In this document: positions 10,704-19,546 of the stretch, piece by piece
Layout: each line of letters opens with the position of its first letter
How positions within the stretch are numbered: the first letter of the stretch is position 1
Origin: an uncultured Planctomycetota bacterium
GTDB taxonomy: Bacteria > Planctomycetota > Phycisphaerae > Phycisphaerales > UBA5793
DNA: 45,108 nt
Assembly: GCA_900696685.1 (NCBI GenBank)
Contig: CAADHA010000132.1
Coordinates: 1 to 45,108 of the forward strand
Direction: 5' to 3'
Program-made: the position numbers and the translations under genes
Notes under the pieces: model-generated
Database searches by the model: none
What the model saw: the letters and a program-made list of their open reading frames with translations, nothing else
Told to the model about the DNA's origin: nothing

Positions 10704-12008
10704 ATGGCCCTGGGATTCTTCAAATCCAGCATCGCGCCCGTGGCGATCGACTTCGGCTACGCGGAACTGAAGTTGCTTCAGGTGCAGCCGGGGGAGACGG
10801 CCACGCTCGTCGCCGCTGCGCGCGAGGTCATTCCTGAAGCGGTCCGCAACGACCCCGCCGCCCGGCAGAACTTCCTGGGCGACCGACTGCCTCGCCTCAT
10901 CCGCGAGGGAGGATTCAAGGGCAAGACCGCCATCTGCTCGATCCCGGCGTGGCAGACCTTCGTGCAGCACATGCAGGTGCGCCCCGGCGACGGCGCCGAC
11001 GACATCACCAGCCAGCTCAAGACTCAACTCCAGGCCGTCATCGCCTGCGATCCCAACAACGTTGTCGTGCGCCACGTCGAGGTCGGCGAGGTCTTCCATG
11101 AGAACCAGCCGATGCTCGAGGTGATCTGCTTCGCCGTCGCGCGCGACGTCGTCATGCGCCAGATCGACCTGCTCAACCGCTGCCGCATGGAGATCGGCGG
11201 CTTTCACGCCGAGCCGATCGCCGTCGTCAAGTCCTTCGAGCACCTGTACCGCCGCGACGGAGATGATCGCATCACGACGATGTACGTTGACCTCGGCGCC
11301 AGTTGCACGAAGGCGATGATCGCGCACGGACGGGAAATCCGCTTCGCCAAGTCCATTCCCGTCGGGGGGCGACATTTCGACCAGCGCTTCGCCGAGGTGT
11401 TCAACTGCGACGTTGCCGAGGCGAGGCTGCGGCGGCACGCGGCGGCCCACGGCTCGACGCGGGCGACGCCGGCCCGGGAAACCGGCCGCGCCGCGCCGGC
11501 CGCGGCCGGCGCGAGGAACGCCCAGGCCGCGCACGTCTCCAGCTCGGGCGGCTCATCGAGCGCGACCGCGACAGCCGTCGCCACGCACCACGACCGGCGC
11601 AGCGGCGGCACTCCGGGGGAGTTCGCCCCGATCCCGTCGGCCGGCCCCGCCTCTTCGCAGGAGGTCCGGATGGACGCTGGGGGGGGCGACGGCGACCCGG
11701 CCATGAACCAGGCCGCTTCGCATCTCATCGAGCAACTCGTCGACGAACTGCGCCTCTGCGAGAGATACCACCGCCGCCTGTTCAGCGATCGCCCGCTCGA
11801 CCGCCTGGTATTCGTGGGCGGCGAGAGCATGGACCGGCCGCTGTGCCGCCAGATCGCCGAGGCGATGGGAGTGGTGACGTACCAGGGCAATCCCTTCGGC
11901 CGGCTTCGCCGGTCGGGGGAGGAGCGATTCGTGGGGTTTGACGGCACGCACGCCGAACCGGGATGGGCCGTCGCCCTCGGGCTGTGCGCGTGCCCGGCCA
12001 ACGCATGA
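10704..12008 (+). CDS. pilM: Type IV pilus assembly ATPase-fold protein PilM
   Basis: PilM is a cytoplasmic actin-fold protein that binds the N-terminus of PilN and links the inner-membrane alignment complex to the motor. The nucleotide-fold motifs are visible: AIDFGYAELKLLQV at about residues 14-27, YVDLGASCTKAMI at 194-206, and LVFVGGESM at 368-376. At 434 residues it is longer than the usual ~350 because a low-complexity Ala/Ser/Gly/Arg stretch (about residues 245-337) interrupts the actin fold. GGGGAGG upstream supports the ATG at 10704. It opens the pilus operon; pilN follows after 62 bases. No clear promoter was found in 10517-10703. Confidence 0.9.
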   Translation: MALGFFKSSIAPVAIDFGYAELKLLQVQPGETATLVAAAREVIPEAVRNDPAARQNFLGDRLPRLIREGGFKGKTAICSIPAWQTFVQHMQVRPGDGADDITSQLKTQLQAVIACDPNNVVVRHVEVGEVFHENQPMLEVICFAVARDVVMRQIDLLNRCRMEIGGFHAEPIAVVKSFEHLYRRDGDDRITTMYVDLGASCTKAMIAHGREIRFAKSIPVGGRHFDQRFAEVFNCDVAEARLRRHAAAHGSTRATPARETGRAAPAAAGARNAQAAHVSSSGGSSSATATAVATHHDRRSGGTPGEFAPIPSAGPASSQEVRMDAGGGDGDPAMNQAASHLIEQLVDELRLCERYHRRLFSDRPLDRLVFVGGESMDRPLCRQIAEAMGVVTYQGNPFGRLRRSGEERFVGFDGTHAEPGWAVALGLCACPANA

Positions 12009-12070
12009 TGCGGGCCTCGGCGCCGGGCGTTGCCCCGGCTTCGCCGCCTGCCAGAGGAACGGAGTAACCC

Positions 12071-12886
12071 ATGCCTCATGCCAGTTTCCTTCCGGAAGAC
12101 TACCTGGCGCAGCGCGCCGAGCGGCGCAGCAGCCTGCTCAGCCTCACCCTCTTCATCGTGGTGATGACGGCAGTGGTCGGGGCCTTCCTCGTCACCAACC
12201 GCCAGTGGGCGCGCGTCAAGGTCGAGCAGCAGGAGATCAACGTCCAGTACACCGAGGCCGCCAAGCGCATCAGCGAACTTGAAGCCCTTGAACGCCAGAA
12301 GCAGCAACTCGTCGAGCGGGCGGAAGTGGCGGCAGCGCTGGTCGAGCGCGTGCCGCGGTCGATCCTCCTCGCGGAACTCATCAACCGCATGCCCGACGCC
12401 GTAAGCCTTCAGGAGTTCGATCTCAAGTCCGAGAAGGAGAAGATCAAGCGCGTGTCGGCGCCCGTTGGCAAGGTGAAGTCGCTCACGACCGCGCCGGCGC
12501 CGGGCCGCAAGCCCACCAAGGCCGAGGAGGCCGAGGAGCGCAAGATCGAGGTTCCGACCTACCAGGTGGCGATCGAGATGGAGGGGTTCGCGCCTTCCAA
12601 CCAGCACGTGGCGGAGTACCTGTCGAAACTGGGCCAGTGCGCGCTGCTTCGGGACGTCGAACTGCGCTTCTCCAAGGAGACGAAGGTGGAGGAACAGGCG
12701 GTGCGCGTGTTCCGCATCCGCGCGCTGCTGGACCCGAGGGCGGACGCCAAGCAGTTTGAGCCGCTCAAACTCCGCCGGACCATGCGCGACCCCGTGGACC
12801 ACACGCTGGACTTCCAGCAGTTCGACCGGAGCCTGATTGAAGTGGACCTGGACGGCGACGTGCCGGGCCCCGGCGGGAGGGAATGA
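12071..12886 (+). CDS. pilN: Type IV pilus assembly protein PilN
   Basis: The 271-residue product has the PilN plan: a short cytoplasmic N-terminus (MPHASFLPEDYLAQR, the PilM-binding NLLP-like region), one membrane span (SLTLFIVVMTAVVGAFLVT, about residues 23-41), then a coiled coil (EAAKRISELEALERQKQQLVERAEV). A periplasmic alpha/beta domain follows from about residue 95 (LINRMPDAVSLQEFDL). It would pair with PilO to form the inner-membrane ring linking PilM to the outer machinery. A lysine/glutamate-rich insert at about residues 115-165 is longer than in the proteobacterial protein. It overlaps the region of pilO's first possible start codon. Confidence 0.85.
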   Translation: MPHASFLPEDYLAQRAERRSSLLSLTLFIVVMTAVVGAFLVTNRQWARVKVEQQEINVQYTEAAKRISELEALERQKQQLVERAEVAAALVERVPRSILLAELINRMPDAVSLQEFDLKSEKEKIKRVSAPVGKVKSLTTAPAPGRKPTKAEEAEERKIEVPTYQVAIEMEGFAPSNQHVAEYLSKLGQCALLRDVELRFSKETKVEEQAVRVFRIRALLDPRADAKQFEPLKLRRTMRDPVDHTLDFQQFDRSLIEVDLDGDVPGPGGRE

Positions 12887-12888
12887 CC

Positions 12889-13452
12889 ATGCGATTCGGA
12901 GTGCGCGAAGTGCTGTTCATCCTGGTGCTGCTGGCGGTCCCGGTGGCGGCGTTCTGGTTTGTCTTCAAGCCGCGAAACGAGGACATCGCCGCCGCCCAGG
13001 GGGAGATTGCCGCCAAGCGGCAGACCCTCGAACGCCTCAAAGAGGCCTCGCTCAAGATCAGGGACCTCGGCGAGGCGATTGCGTCCGGCCAGGAGGCGAT
13101 CGAGGTGATCGAGGCCAAACTCCCTGCCGAGCAGGCTGTTGACGAAGTCCTGCGGCAGGCGTCCGAGATCGCCAACCGCCACAACCTGCGCATCAGGACG
13201 GTCACGCCCGAGAAGAAAGTCCCGGCCTCGCAGTACATGGAACTGCCCATCAAGTGGGAATTGAGCGGCAACTTCGACGGGTTCTACGAGTTTCTGCTCA
13301 ACCTCGAGCAACTGCCCCGCCTGACTCAGATTCGCAACCTCAACATCAAGCGGACGGAGAAGGACGAGGGCGAGATGACGGCGTCCTTCACGCTGAGCAT
13401 CTACTTCCAGCCTCGCGCAACGCCCGCGACGCTCGTGGAGGTCACGCCATGA
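12889..13452 (+). CDS. pilO: Type IV pilus assembly protein PilO
   Basis: An N-terminal membrane span (VLFILVLLAVPVAAFWFVF) is followed by a heptad-rich coiled coil (AAAQGEIAAKRQTLERLKEA) and a ferredoxin-like periplasmic domain (IKWELSGNFDGFYEFLLNLEQLPRLTQI), the classical PilO layout. Length is 187 residues. Two start codons are possible, at 12883 (overlapping the pilN stop as ATGA) and 12889. The second is preferred because GGGAGG at 12875-12880 then sits at better spacing. The gene overlaps the next by four bases (ATGA at 13449). Partner of PilN in the alignment complex. Confidence 0.88.
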   Translation: MRFGVREVLFILVLLAVPVAAFWFVFKPRNEDIAAAQGEIAAKRQTLERLKEASLKIRDLGEAIASGQEAIEVIEAKLPAEQAVDEVLRQASEIANRHNLRIRTVTPEKKVPASQYMELPIKWELSGNFDGFYEFLLNLEQLPRLTQIRNLNIKRTEKDEGEMTASFTLSIYFQPRATPATLVEVTP

Positions 13453-14138
13453 CGATGGAGCATTTCAATCCCCAGGCCGGCCACATGCCCGACTCCGGAG
13501 GCGAGGGTCTCGACGGCGCCTCCCTCGAGCAGATCGACCTCGTGGGCACCGGCTCGGCGCGCAAGCGCGTGAGTGACGCGACGATCGTGCTCGCCGGCAC
13601 GCTGCTCGTCGGGGCGGGCATCCTTACAGGCATGCGCTGGCTGGGCAGCCAGTCGAGCCACCTCGGCGTGGACAAGGCGATTGAGAAAACGGTCAATGAG
13701 TTCCTCGGCCGTTCGAACAAGGAAGCGGCCCGCGCCACCTCGACCGCGGCGCGCGATTCCGACGCCATGCTCAACTCCCTCACCGACGACCGCACCGAAG
13801 CGCAGGTGCCCCTTGAGCAGGTGAAGAAGAATCCATTCGTGCTCCGATGGTCACGTTCCGTTTCCACGCCAACCGACGACGGCAGCGCGGCCGAGAGCGC
13901 CGCCGCCCGCGAGGCGGCCCGCCTCGCGCAACTGCGGCTCAACCTCGACCGCGACGTCAAGCGCATGAGGCTCAGTTCGATCATGGGCCAGCCGGGCAAG
14001 CGCGTGGCGGTGCTCGACAACCTCGTTGTGCAGGTGGGCGACATCGTCAAGGACCTCTTCACCGTAACGGACATCACCGCGTTCGAGGTCGTCCTCAACG
14101 CCGAGGGAATGGAGTTCCGCAAGAGCCTCAAGGATTGA
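13449..14138 (+). CDS. PilP/GspC-like pilus operon membrane protein
   Basis: The 229-residue protein starts in an ATGA overlap with pilO. It has one membrane span (TIVLAGTLLVGAGILTGMRWL, about residues 43-63) and a long Ala/Glu-rich linker. A small C-terminal beta domain reads SIMGQPGKRVAVLDNLVVQVGDIV ... VTDITAFEVVLNAEG, resembling the homology-region fold of PilP and GspC, which dock onto the secretin. In most pilus operons pilP follows pilO, so position supports the same role. Unlike PilP it shows no lipobox, so it is probably anchored by the span. The assignment by position and fold is inference. Confidence 0.65.
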   Translation: MTMEHFNPQAGHMPDSGGEGLDGASLEQIDLVGTGSARKRVSDATIVLAGTLLVGAGILTGMRWLGSQSSHLGVDKAIEKTVNEFLGRSNKEAARATSTAARDSDAMLNSLTDDRTEAQVPLEQVKKNPFVLRWSRSVSTPTDDGSAAESAAAREAARLAQLRLNLDRDVKRMRLSSIMGQPGKRVAVLDNLVVQVGDIVKDLFTVTDITAFEVVLNAEGMEFRKSLKD

Positions 14139-14230
14139 GAGAACGAGGAAGCGGCGCAGTGGAGCCGGGCCCATGCCGCGAGTTCGCCCGCGCCGCAATC
14201 TCACCGCTCGAAAGGCATGGGCGCCTGCTC

Positions 14231-16288
14231 ATGGGAAGATTTGACCTCGACAGCCTGCTGGTGGAACTCGGCGTGAAGCGCGCCGGCGCAAGCGATGCGC
14301 CGCAGGCGCCCGCGACGGAGCAGGAGGCCCCGCACGCGAGTGCGCCTTGCGACGCCCAATCCACCGACGCGACGCCCGCCTCCGGCGCGCCGGCGCCCTC
14401 ACCGCCCGCGACGACCAAGCCCGCCGAAGGGCACGGGTCGGTTCGTTCGCCGGCATCAGGCGGCCCGTCCAATCGCCGCGACACAACGCTCAATGATCCC
14501 GCGGAGAGGGCGCAGCGCCTCCTCGTCACCCCCGACGATGCGCTCGGACTTCTCTGGGGTCCTCCGGACGATCCCGATCCCGCGCACACGCGCAATCGCG
14601 AACTGGGGGCCGAACTGGCGAACCGCGGCCTGATCGCCCCCGACCAGCTCAACAGCCTGCGAACCGTCCTGAGACAAAGCCCCGGCCGCACCGAGCGTGA
14701 AGTGCTCATCGAAATGGGCGTTCCCGAGGAGGCGGTTCAGCAGACCGTGGCGCAGATGCACGGGCTGGAGTTCGAGAAGATCGATCCCGACGAAGGGGTT
14801 CATTCCTCGTACTTCAACCGGCTGACGGCCGACTTCTGCCGCCGCCACCTCGTGATGCCGCTGCGCAAGGACGGCAACCGACTCGTCCTGGGCACGGTCG
14901 AGCCTGACAACGTGTTCGTGGTGGACGAAGTGCGTCGCCTTCTCGGCGTGTCCGCGGTCCGCCAGGTCATCGTCACGGCGTCGGCGATCAGCCTGGTGAT
15001 CGAGTTGCAGACGCAGGGCGACGACCAGGACATCGCCGTCAACGACATCCTCGCCGACATCGACGAGGGCGACGTCGAGGTGGTCGAGAACGACCAGGAA
15101 GACGTGGACTTCGCCAAGCAGGCGGGCGAGTCGCCGGTCATCCGTTATGTGAACTTCATCATCCAGACCGCGCTCAAGGAAGGCGCCTCCGACATCCACA
15201 TCGAACCCGCGGAGAAGAAACTGAAGGTGCGGTTCCGCATCGACGGGCTGCTCTTGGACATGATGAACCCGCCGTACAAGATGCACGCGGCGATCATCTC
15301 ACGCCTCAAGATCATGGCCAACCTCGACATTTCGGAGCGGCGCCTTCCGCAGGACGGGCGCATCCGCGCCGTCGTCGCCGGCCGCAAACTCGATCTTCGC
15401 GTCTCGACGCTCCCCTCGGTCACCGGCGAGAAGTGCGTCCTGCGCATCCTTGACGCCCGCTCGATCGCGGTGGGCCTCGAGCAACTCGGCTTTGACGAGG
15501 CCTCGCTGGAAATCTGGCGGCGGCAGATCAGGCAGCCGCACGGGATCATCCTCGTGACGGGACCGACCGGCTCGGGCAAGACGACCACGCTCTACTCCTC
15601 CCTGCGCGAGATGGACACGAAGAAACTGAACGTCTCGACGACGGAGGACCCCGTCGAGTATCACCTCGACGGCATCACCCAGGTGCAGATCCACGAGAAG
15701 ATCGGCATGACGTTCGCCGCGGCCCTGCGCAGCCTGCTGCGCCAGGACCCGGACGTGGTGATGGTCGGTGAAATCCGTGACGCGGAGACGGCCCGCATCG
15801 CCATTCAGGCGTCGCTCACCGGCCACCTCGTGCTCAGCACCCTTCACACCAACGACGCGCCGAGTTCGATCACGCGCATGATCAACATCGGCGTCGAGCC
15901 GTTTCTCATCGGCGCCGCGCTCAACGCCGTCCTCGCCCAGCGACTGGTGCGTCGAGTCTGCCCGCACTGCAAGGTCCCCGACCCGCTGACCGCCGACATG
16001 CGCGAGTTCCTCGCCACCCAGGGCCTCGACGCCGCCCAGGTCAGCAAGGGCGCCGGATGCGACCGCTGCCGGCAGACGGGCTACGGAGGCCGGCTGGGCA
16101 TCTACGAACTCCTCCTTCTCGACGACGTCACGCGCGACGCCATCGCCCGCAATCCCTCCGTCACCGAGTTCCGACGCATGTGCGTCGAGCGCGGCATGGT
16201 GACCCTGCGTCAGGACGGGCTGGCCAAGGTCGTGCGCGGCCTCACCACCATCGAGGAGGTTCTCCGCGTCACCGAGGCCACCATCTGA
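14231..16288 (+). CDS. pilB: Type IV pilus extension ATPase PilB / type II secretion GspE
   Basis: The ATG at 14231 gives a 685-residue hexameric traffic ATPase. The first ~95 residues are a Pro/Ala-rich linker, followed by the N-terminal type II secretion E domain (about 110-260). The catalytic core contains ASDIHIEPAEKKLKVRFRIDG, Walker A GPTGSGKTTT at about 444-453, the Asp box, Walker B VGEIRDAETA at about 512, and STLHTNDAPSS. A zinc knuckle of four cysteines (CPHC at about 577 and CDRC further on) is typical of PilB/GspE and absent from PilT. It drives pilin polymerisation together with PilC. The low-complexity head suggests a flexible tether. PilT follows after a 175-base gap. Confidence 0.92.
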   Translation: MGRFDLDSLLVELGVKRAGASDAPQAPATEQEAPHASAPCDAQSTDATPASGAPAPSPPATTKPAEGHGSVRSPASGGPSNRRDTTLNDPAERAQRLLVTPDDALGLLWGPPDDPDPAHTRNRELGAELANRGLIAPDQLNSLRTVLRQSPGRTEREVLIEMGVPEEAVQQTVAQMHGLEFEKIDPDEGVHSSYFNRLTADFCRRHLVMPLRKDGNRLVLGTVEPDNVFVVDEVRRLLGVSAVRQVIVTASAISLVIELQTQGDDQDIAVNDILADIDEGDVEVVENDQEDVDFAKQAGESPVIRYVNFIIQTALKEGASDIHIEPAEKKLKVRFRIDGLLLDMMNPPYKMHAAIISRLKIMANLDISERRLPQDGRIRAVVAGRKLDLRVSTLPSVTGEKCVLRILDARSIAVGLEQLGFDEASLEIWRRQIRQPHGIILVTGPTGSGKTTTLYSSLREMDTKKLNVSTTEDPVEYHLDGITQVQIHEKIGMTFAAALRSLLRQDPDVVMVGEIRDAETARIAIQASLTGHLVLSTLHTNDAPSSITRMINIGVEPFLIGAALNAVLAQRLVRRVCPHCKVPDPLTADMREFLATQGLDAAQVSKGAGCDRCRQTGYGGRLGIYELLLLDDVTRDAIARNPSVTEFRRMCVERGMVTLRQDGLAKVVRGLTTIEEVLRVTEATI

Positions 16289-16463
16289 TAACAAGCCCGG
16301 GACCGCAGGAAAGACCGCGACTTGCCATTATCCGCGATCGTGAAACGGCCGATGTGGAGGGGACAGGTTCGCTGACGGTGCGGGGATACTGCAGGCGGAT
16401 CACGGCGATCGTCTGACGCCGCCTGCGCCTGGGCCTCATCCATTCCACGAGGGGTAGTCTGCG

Positions 16464-17519
16464 ATGGACTTCAACACGATTCTCAAGACCGCCGCCGAGC
16501 ACAACGCCTCGGATATCCACATCGTCGCGGGTCATCCGCCGCTGATGCGCGTTCATACGATCGTTACGCCGATGGATTATCCGGTCGTAACGCCCGAGTC
16601 GGCGCAGCGCATCCTCGAGCAGGTCGCGCCCCCCAACGCCCTCGAAACGTTCAAGAAGCAATACGATTCGGACTTCTCCTACGAGATTCCCGGCGTCGGC
16701 CGCTACCGCGTCAACGCGCACATGCAGCGCAAGAGCGTGGCGATGGCCTTCCGCGCCATCAAGTCGAAGGTTCCCCCGCTTGAAGGGCTGAACCTGCCCG
16801 ACGTGATCGGCCGGCTCACCTACCTGCCGCGCGGCCTGGTGCTCGTCACCGGCGACACCGGCTCGGGAAAGTCCACCACACTCGCCGCCATGATCCAGGC
16901 GATGAACGAGCGCTACCGCAAGCACATCATCACGCTCGAAGACCCCATCGAATACGCCTTCGAGTCCAACAAGAGCGTGATCGAGCAGCGGGAACTCGGG
17001 GCGGACATGCCGAGTTTCGCCTCGGGACTCAAGCACATCCTCCGCCAGGACCCGGACATCATCCTCGTCGGCGAAATGCGCGACCTGGAGACGACGGCGC
17101 TGGCGATCACGGCCGCGGAAACCGGCCACCTCGTCCTGAGCACGCTGCACACCGTCAATGCCTCGCAGACCGTCGAGCGCATCGTGGACATGTACCCTGC
17201 GGACCAGCAGAACCAGATCCGCTCGATGCTCGCCAACACACTCCAGGCGGTCGTGTCGCAGACCCTGTTCAGCCGCATCGACCAGGCAGGCATGGTGCCC
17301 GGCGTCGAGATCATGCTCTGCACGCCCGCGGTGCGCAACATCATCCGCGAGAACCGCTCGTTCGAGATTCCCAACGTCATCGAAACGAACCGGAACCTCG
17401 GCATGGTCAGTCTGGACACTTCGATCAGCGAACTGTATTTCAACGGCATGATCGGGCGCGAGGATGCGATCGCACAAGCGGCGTACCCGGACAAACTGGA
17501 GCGGGCGCTGGCGGCGTAG
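16464..17519 (+). CDS. pilT: Type IV pilus retraction ATPase PilT
   Basis: At 351 residues this matches PilT length. An N-terminal PAS-like domain (ASDIHIVAGHPPLMRVHTIV) is followed by the RecA-like core with Walker A GDTGSGKSTT at about 130-139, the Asp box HIITLEDPIEYAFE, Walker B ILVGEMRDLETTALAI and the His box STLHTVNASQTVERI. It lacks the zinc knuckle. PilT disassembles the pilus at the inner membrane and powers retraction and twitching. Its presence points to a true type IV pilus rather than a pure type II secretion system. GAGGGG lies before the ATG. The 16289-16463 spacer carries a GGGGACAGGTTC word reminiscent of REP-type repeats but no gene. Confidence 0.95.
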   Translation: MDFNTILKTAAEHNASDIHIVAGHPPLMRVHTIVTPMDYPVVTPESAQRILEQVAPPNALETFKKQYDSDFSYEIPGVGRYRVNAHMQRKSVAMAFRAIKSKVPPLEGLNLPDVIGRLTYLPRGLVLVTGDTGSGKSTTLAAMIQAMNERYRKHIITLEDPIEYAFESNKSVIEQRELGADMPSFASGLKHILRQDPDIILVGEMRDLETTALAITAAETGHLVLSTLHTVNASQTVERIVDMYPADQQNQIRSMLANTLQAVVSQTLFSRIDQAGMVPGVEIMLCTPAVRNIIRENRSFEIPNVIETNRNLGMVSLDTSISELYFNGMIGREDAIAQAAYPDKLERALAA

Positions 17520-17601
17520 GCGACAGGGCATGCGGATCGGATGCTGGGCGTGATCCGCTTGCGCCTCCGCGTCTTCCTTCGAGGCGATTGAGGAGCAAGG
17601 C

Positions 17602-18828
17602 ATGGCGTTGTATCGATACCAGGCAAGGGGCGGCAACGGCGAGGTGCGCTCCGGCACGCTCGCCGCCGACAGCGCCATGATGGCCGCGGCGATCCTGCGC
17701 AACCAGGGACAGCGCGTCGTCAGTCTCTCGCCCATCGAGTCGGGCAACGTCAAGAGCCTTCGTGCCACGCTCAAGAGCCTCAACTACAGCAGCGGTCCCA
17801 GCCAGCGCGACGTCCTCGACTTCACCACACAGATGGCCGTGATGATCCGCGCCGGCATCTCGATCCGTGCCGCGCTCGAAGGCATCGCCGACCAGGTTCA
17901 GAACCCCAAGTGGCGCGAAGTCCTCCGCAACGTGCGGCAGGACGTCGAGAGCGGCCGGCAGTTCTCCGAGGCCATCGCCCGCTATCCCAAACTTTTCAGC
18001 CCGCTCTACGTCAACATGGTCCGCGCGTCGGAGATGTCCGGCTCGTTCGCCAAGATGCTCGACCGCATCGCCGCGTACATGAGCCAGCAGCTCGAAACAC
18101 GCAAGATGGTGATCGGGGCGATGATCTACCCCGGCATCATCGGAACCATGGCCGTCGCCGTCACCATCTTCCTGCTCACCTTCGTCCTGCCCCGGTTCAC
18201 CGTCGTCTTCAAGGGCAAGGAGGACTTCCTGCCCGGCCCGACGGTCTTCCTCATGGCCATGTCGGCCTTCATGGTGCAGTACTGGTACATCATCGTGATG
18301 GGCGTGTTCGCCGCCGGAACGACCCTCTTCGTCTTCACCCGCACACGCGTCGGACGCCTCGCCATCGACCGCCTCAAACTCAGCCTGCCTCTCTTCAAGC
18401 GCATGTTCCGCGCGCTCTACATCAACCGCAGCCTGCACACGATGGGCGAGTTGCTCAGCGCCGGCGTGCCCATGCTCGACTCGCTGGCCATCACCGGCGA
18501 CATCTCCGGCAACTCGCTCTACAAGCACATGTGGCGGCAGGTCTACGCCTCCGTCAAGCAGGGCAAGAAACTCGTCCAGCCCCTCCAGAAGTCCGTCCTT
18601 CTGCCAAGGTCCGTGGTACAGATGATCGCGGCCGGCGAGGAGTCGGGCAAGTTGTCGGACGTCCTCCAGGAGATCGCGTCCTATTACAGCAGAGTTCTGC
18701 GGGACGCTATCAAGACGGTGACAAGTATGATTGAGCCGATCATGATCATTGTGATGGGTTCGGTCGTCGGTTTCATCGCCATGGCGATCATCCTGCCAAT
18801 CTTCAAGATGTCCTCGCTCGTTAAATAG
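17602..18828 (+). CDS. pilC: Type IV pilus inner-membrane platform protein PilC / GspF
   Basis: The 408-residue protein has two GspF domains, each a helical cytoplasmic bundle followed by membrane spans. The opening YRYQARGGNGEVRSGTL is the family start. The first domain contains FTTQMAVMIRAGISIRAALE at about 74-93. The second contains LYINRSLHTMGELLSAGVPMLDSLAI. Strong spans include IIGTMAVAVTIFLLTFVLP, YWYIIVMGVFAAGTTLFVF and the C-terminal IMIIVMGSVVGFIAMAIILP. PilC anchors the PilB and PilT hexamers and rotates or feeds pilins. The first prepilin gene follows after 32 bases, so it is in the same transcription unit. Confidence 0.95.
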   Translation: MALYRYQARGGNGEVRSGTLAADSAMMAAAILRNQGQRVVSLSPIESGNVKSLRATLKSLNYSSGPSQRDVLDFTTQMAVMIRAGISIRAALEGIADQVQNPKWREVLRNVRQDVESGRQFSEAIARYPKLFSPLYVNMVRASEMSGSFAKMLDRIAAYMSQQLETRKMVIGAMIYPGIIGTMAVAVTIFLLTFVLPRFTVVFKGKEDFLPGPTVFLMAMSAFMVQYWYIIVMGVFAAGTTLFVFTRTRVGRLAIDRLKLSLPLFKRMFRALYINRSLHTMGELLSAGVPMLDSLAITGDISGNSLYKHMWRQVYASVKQGKKLVQPLQKSVLLPRSVVQMIAAGEESGKLSDVLQEIASYYSRVLRDAIKTVTSMIEPIMIIVMGSVVGFIAMAIILPIFKMSSLVK

Positions 18829-18860
18829 GAGAAGGGTGGAGTTCAAGGAAGGCACGCACC

Positions 18861-19451
18861 ATGCGCGACCGCCCGGCCATGCTCCAGTCCACGCTCAGCG
18901 GCCCTTCACGTCCGATACGGCAGCGCGGCTTCACCCTCATGGAGACCGCGCTGGCGATCGTGATCGTCAGCACGGGCGTGCTCGCCATCCTCTACGCCCA
19001 GATGGCCTTCCACAGGCAGAACGACTGGTCCACACACACGTCGACCGCCACGTTTCTCGCCAACGAAATCCGCGAGATGTCCGTTCGCCTGTCGCCGCAC
19101 GACCCGGTCACGGGCATGGCCTTCTGGGGACCGGAGCCGAACGAACTCACCCTCGCCGACTTCGACGACCTGGACGACTTCGACGGCGTCGAGGGCCTCG
19201 GGACCATCTTCAGCGCCGCCGAGGGGACCGGACCGGTCAACGCGCAGCGCCTGATCATTCCCGACATGGAAGGGTGGTCCCAGATCGTCCGCGTCGGCAA
19301 GGTGCCCAGGAACAACATCAGCGGACCGGAAGATCCCAGCCTCGCGCCTGGCGACTACGTCCTGCGCATCGAGGTCAGCGTCCAGTATCAGGGGGCACGC
19401 GATCCCGATCCGCTGGAGATCACCAAGATCGCGTGGATCAACGAGTATTGA
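18861..19451 (+). CDS. Type IV prepilin-like minor (pseudo)pilin
   Basis: A classical class III leader is visible: QRGFTLMETALAIVIVSTGV, with cleavage after Gly and Phe as the methylated first residue, and Glu at +5. The hydrophobic helix follows directly. The 196-residue product (or 190 if the ATG at 18879 is used) has an acidic middle (ADFDDLDDFDGVEG). It would be processed by a PilD-type peptidase, which is not in the window. Its place after pilC and before the PilX-like gene suggests a minor pilin or initiating pseudopilin of the same pilus. It is not obviously a major pilin. Confidence 0.8.
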   Translation: MRDRPAMLQSTLSGPSRPIRQRGFTLMETALAIVIVSTGVLAILYAQMAFHRQNDWSTHTSTATFLANEIREMSVRLSPHDPVTGMAFWGPEPNELTLADFDDLDDFDGVEGLGTIFSAAEGTGPVNAQRLIIPDMEGWSQIVRVGKVPRNNISGPEDPSLAPGDYVLRIEVSVQYQGARDPDPLEITKIAWINEY

Positions 19452-19546
19452 GATTGCATGGAGGCAAGCGGAACACGGCCTCGGTCTGCTCCGTTTGCGT
19501 CGGCACAACTTCCTGGAACGGGTCGAGGTGGTGAAACGGAGCGGTC

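Noticed and set aside
16361..16390. GGGGACAGGTTCGC word in the pilB-pilT spacer as a second REP copy
   Set aside because: Only half of the REP core is present, with no inverted partner nearby; too weak to annotate as a repeat.
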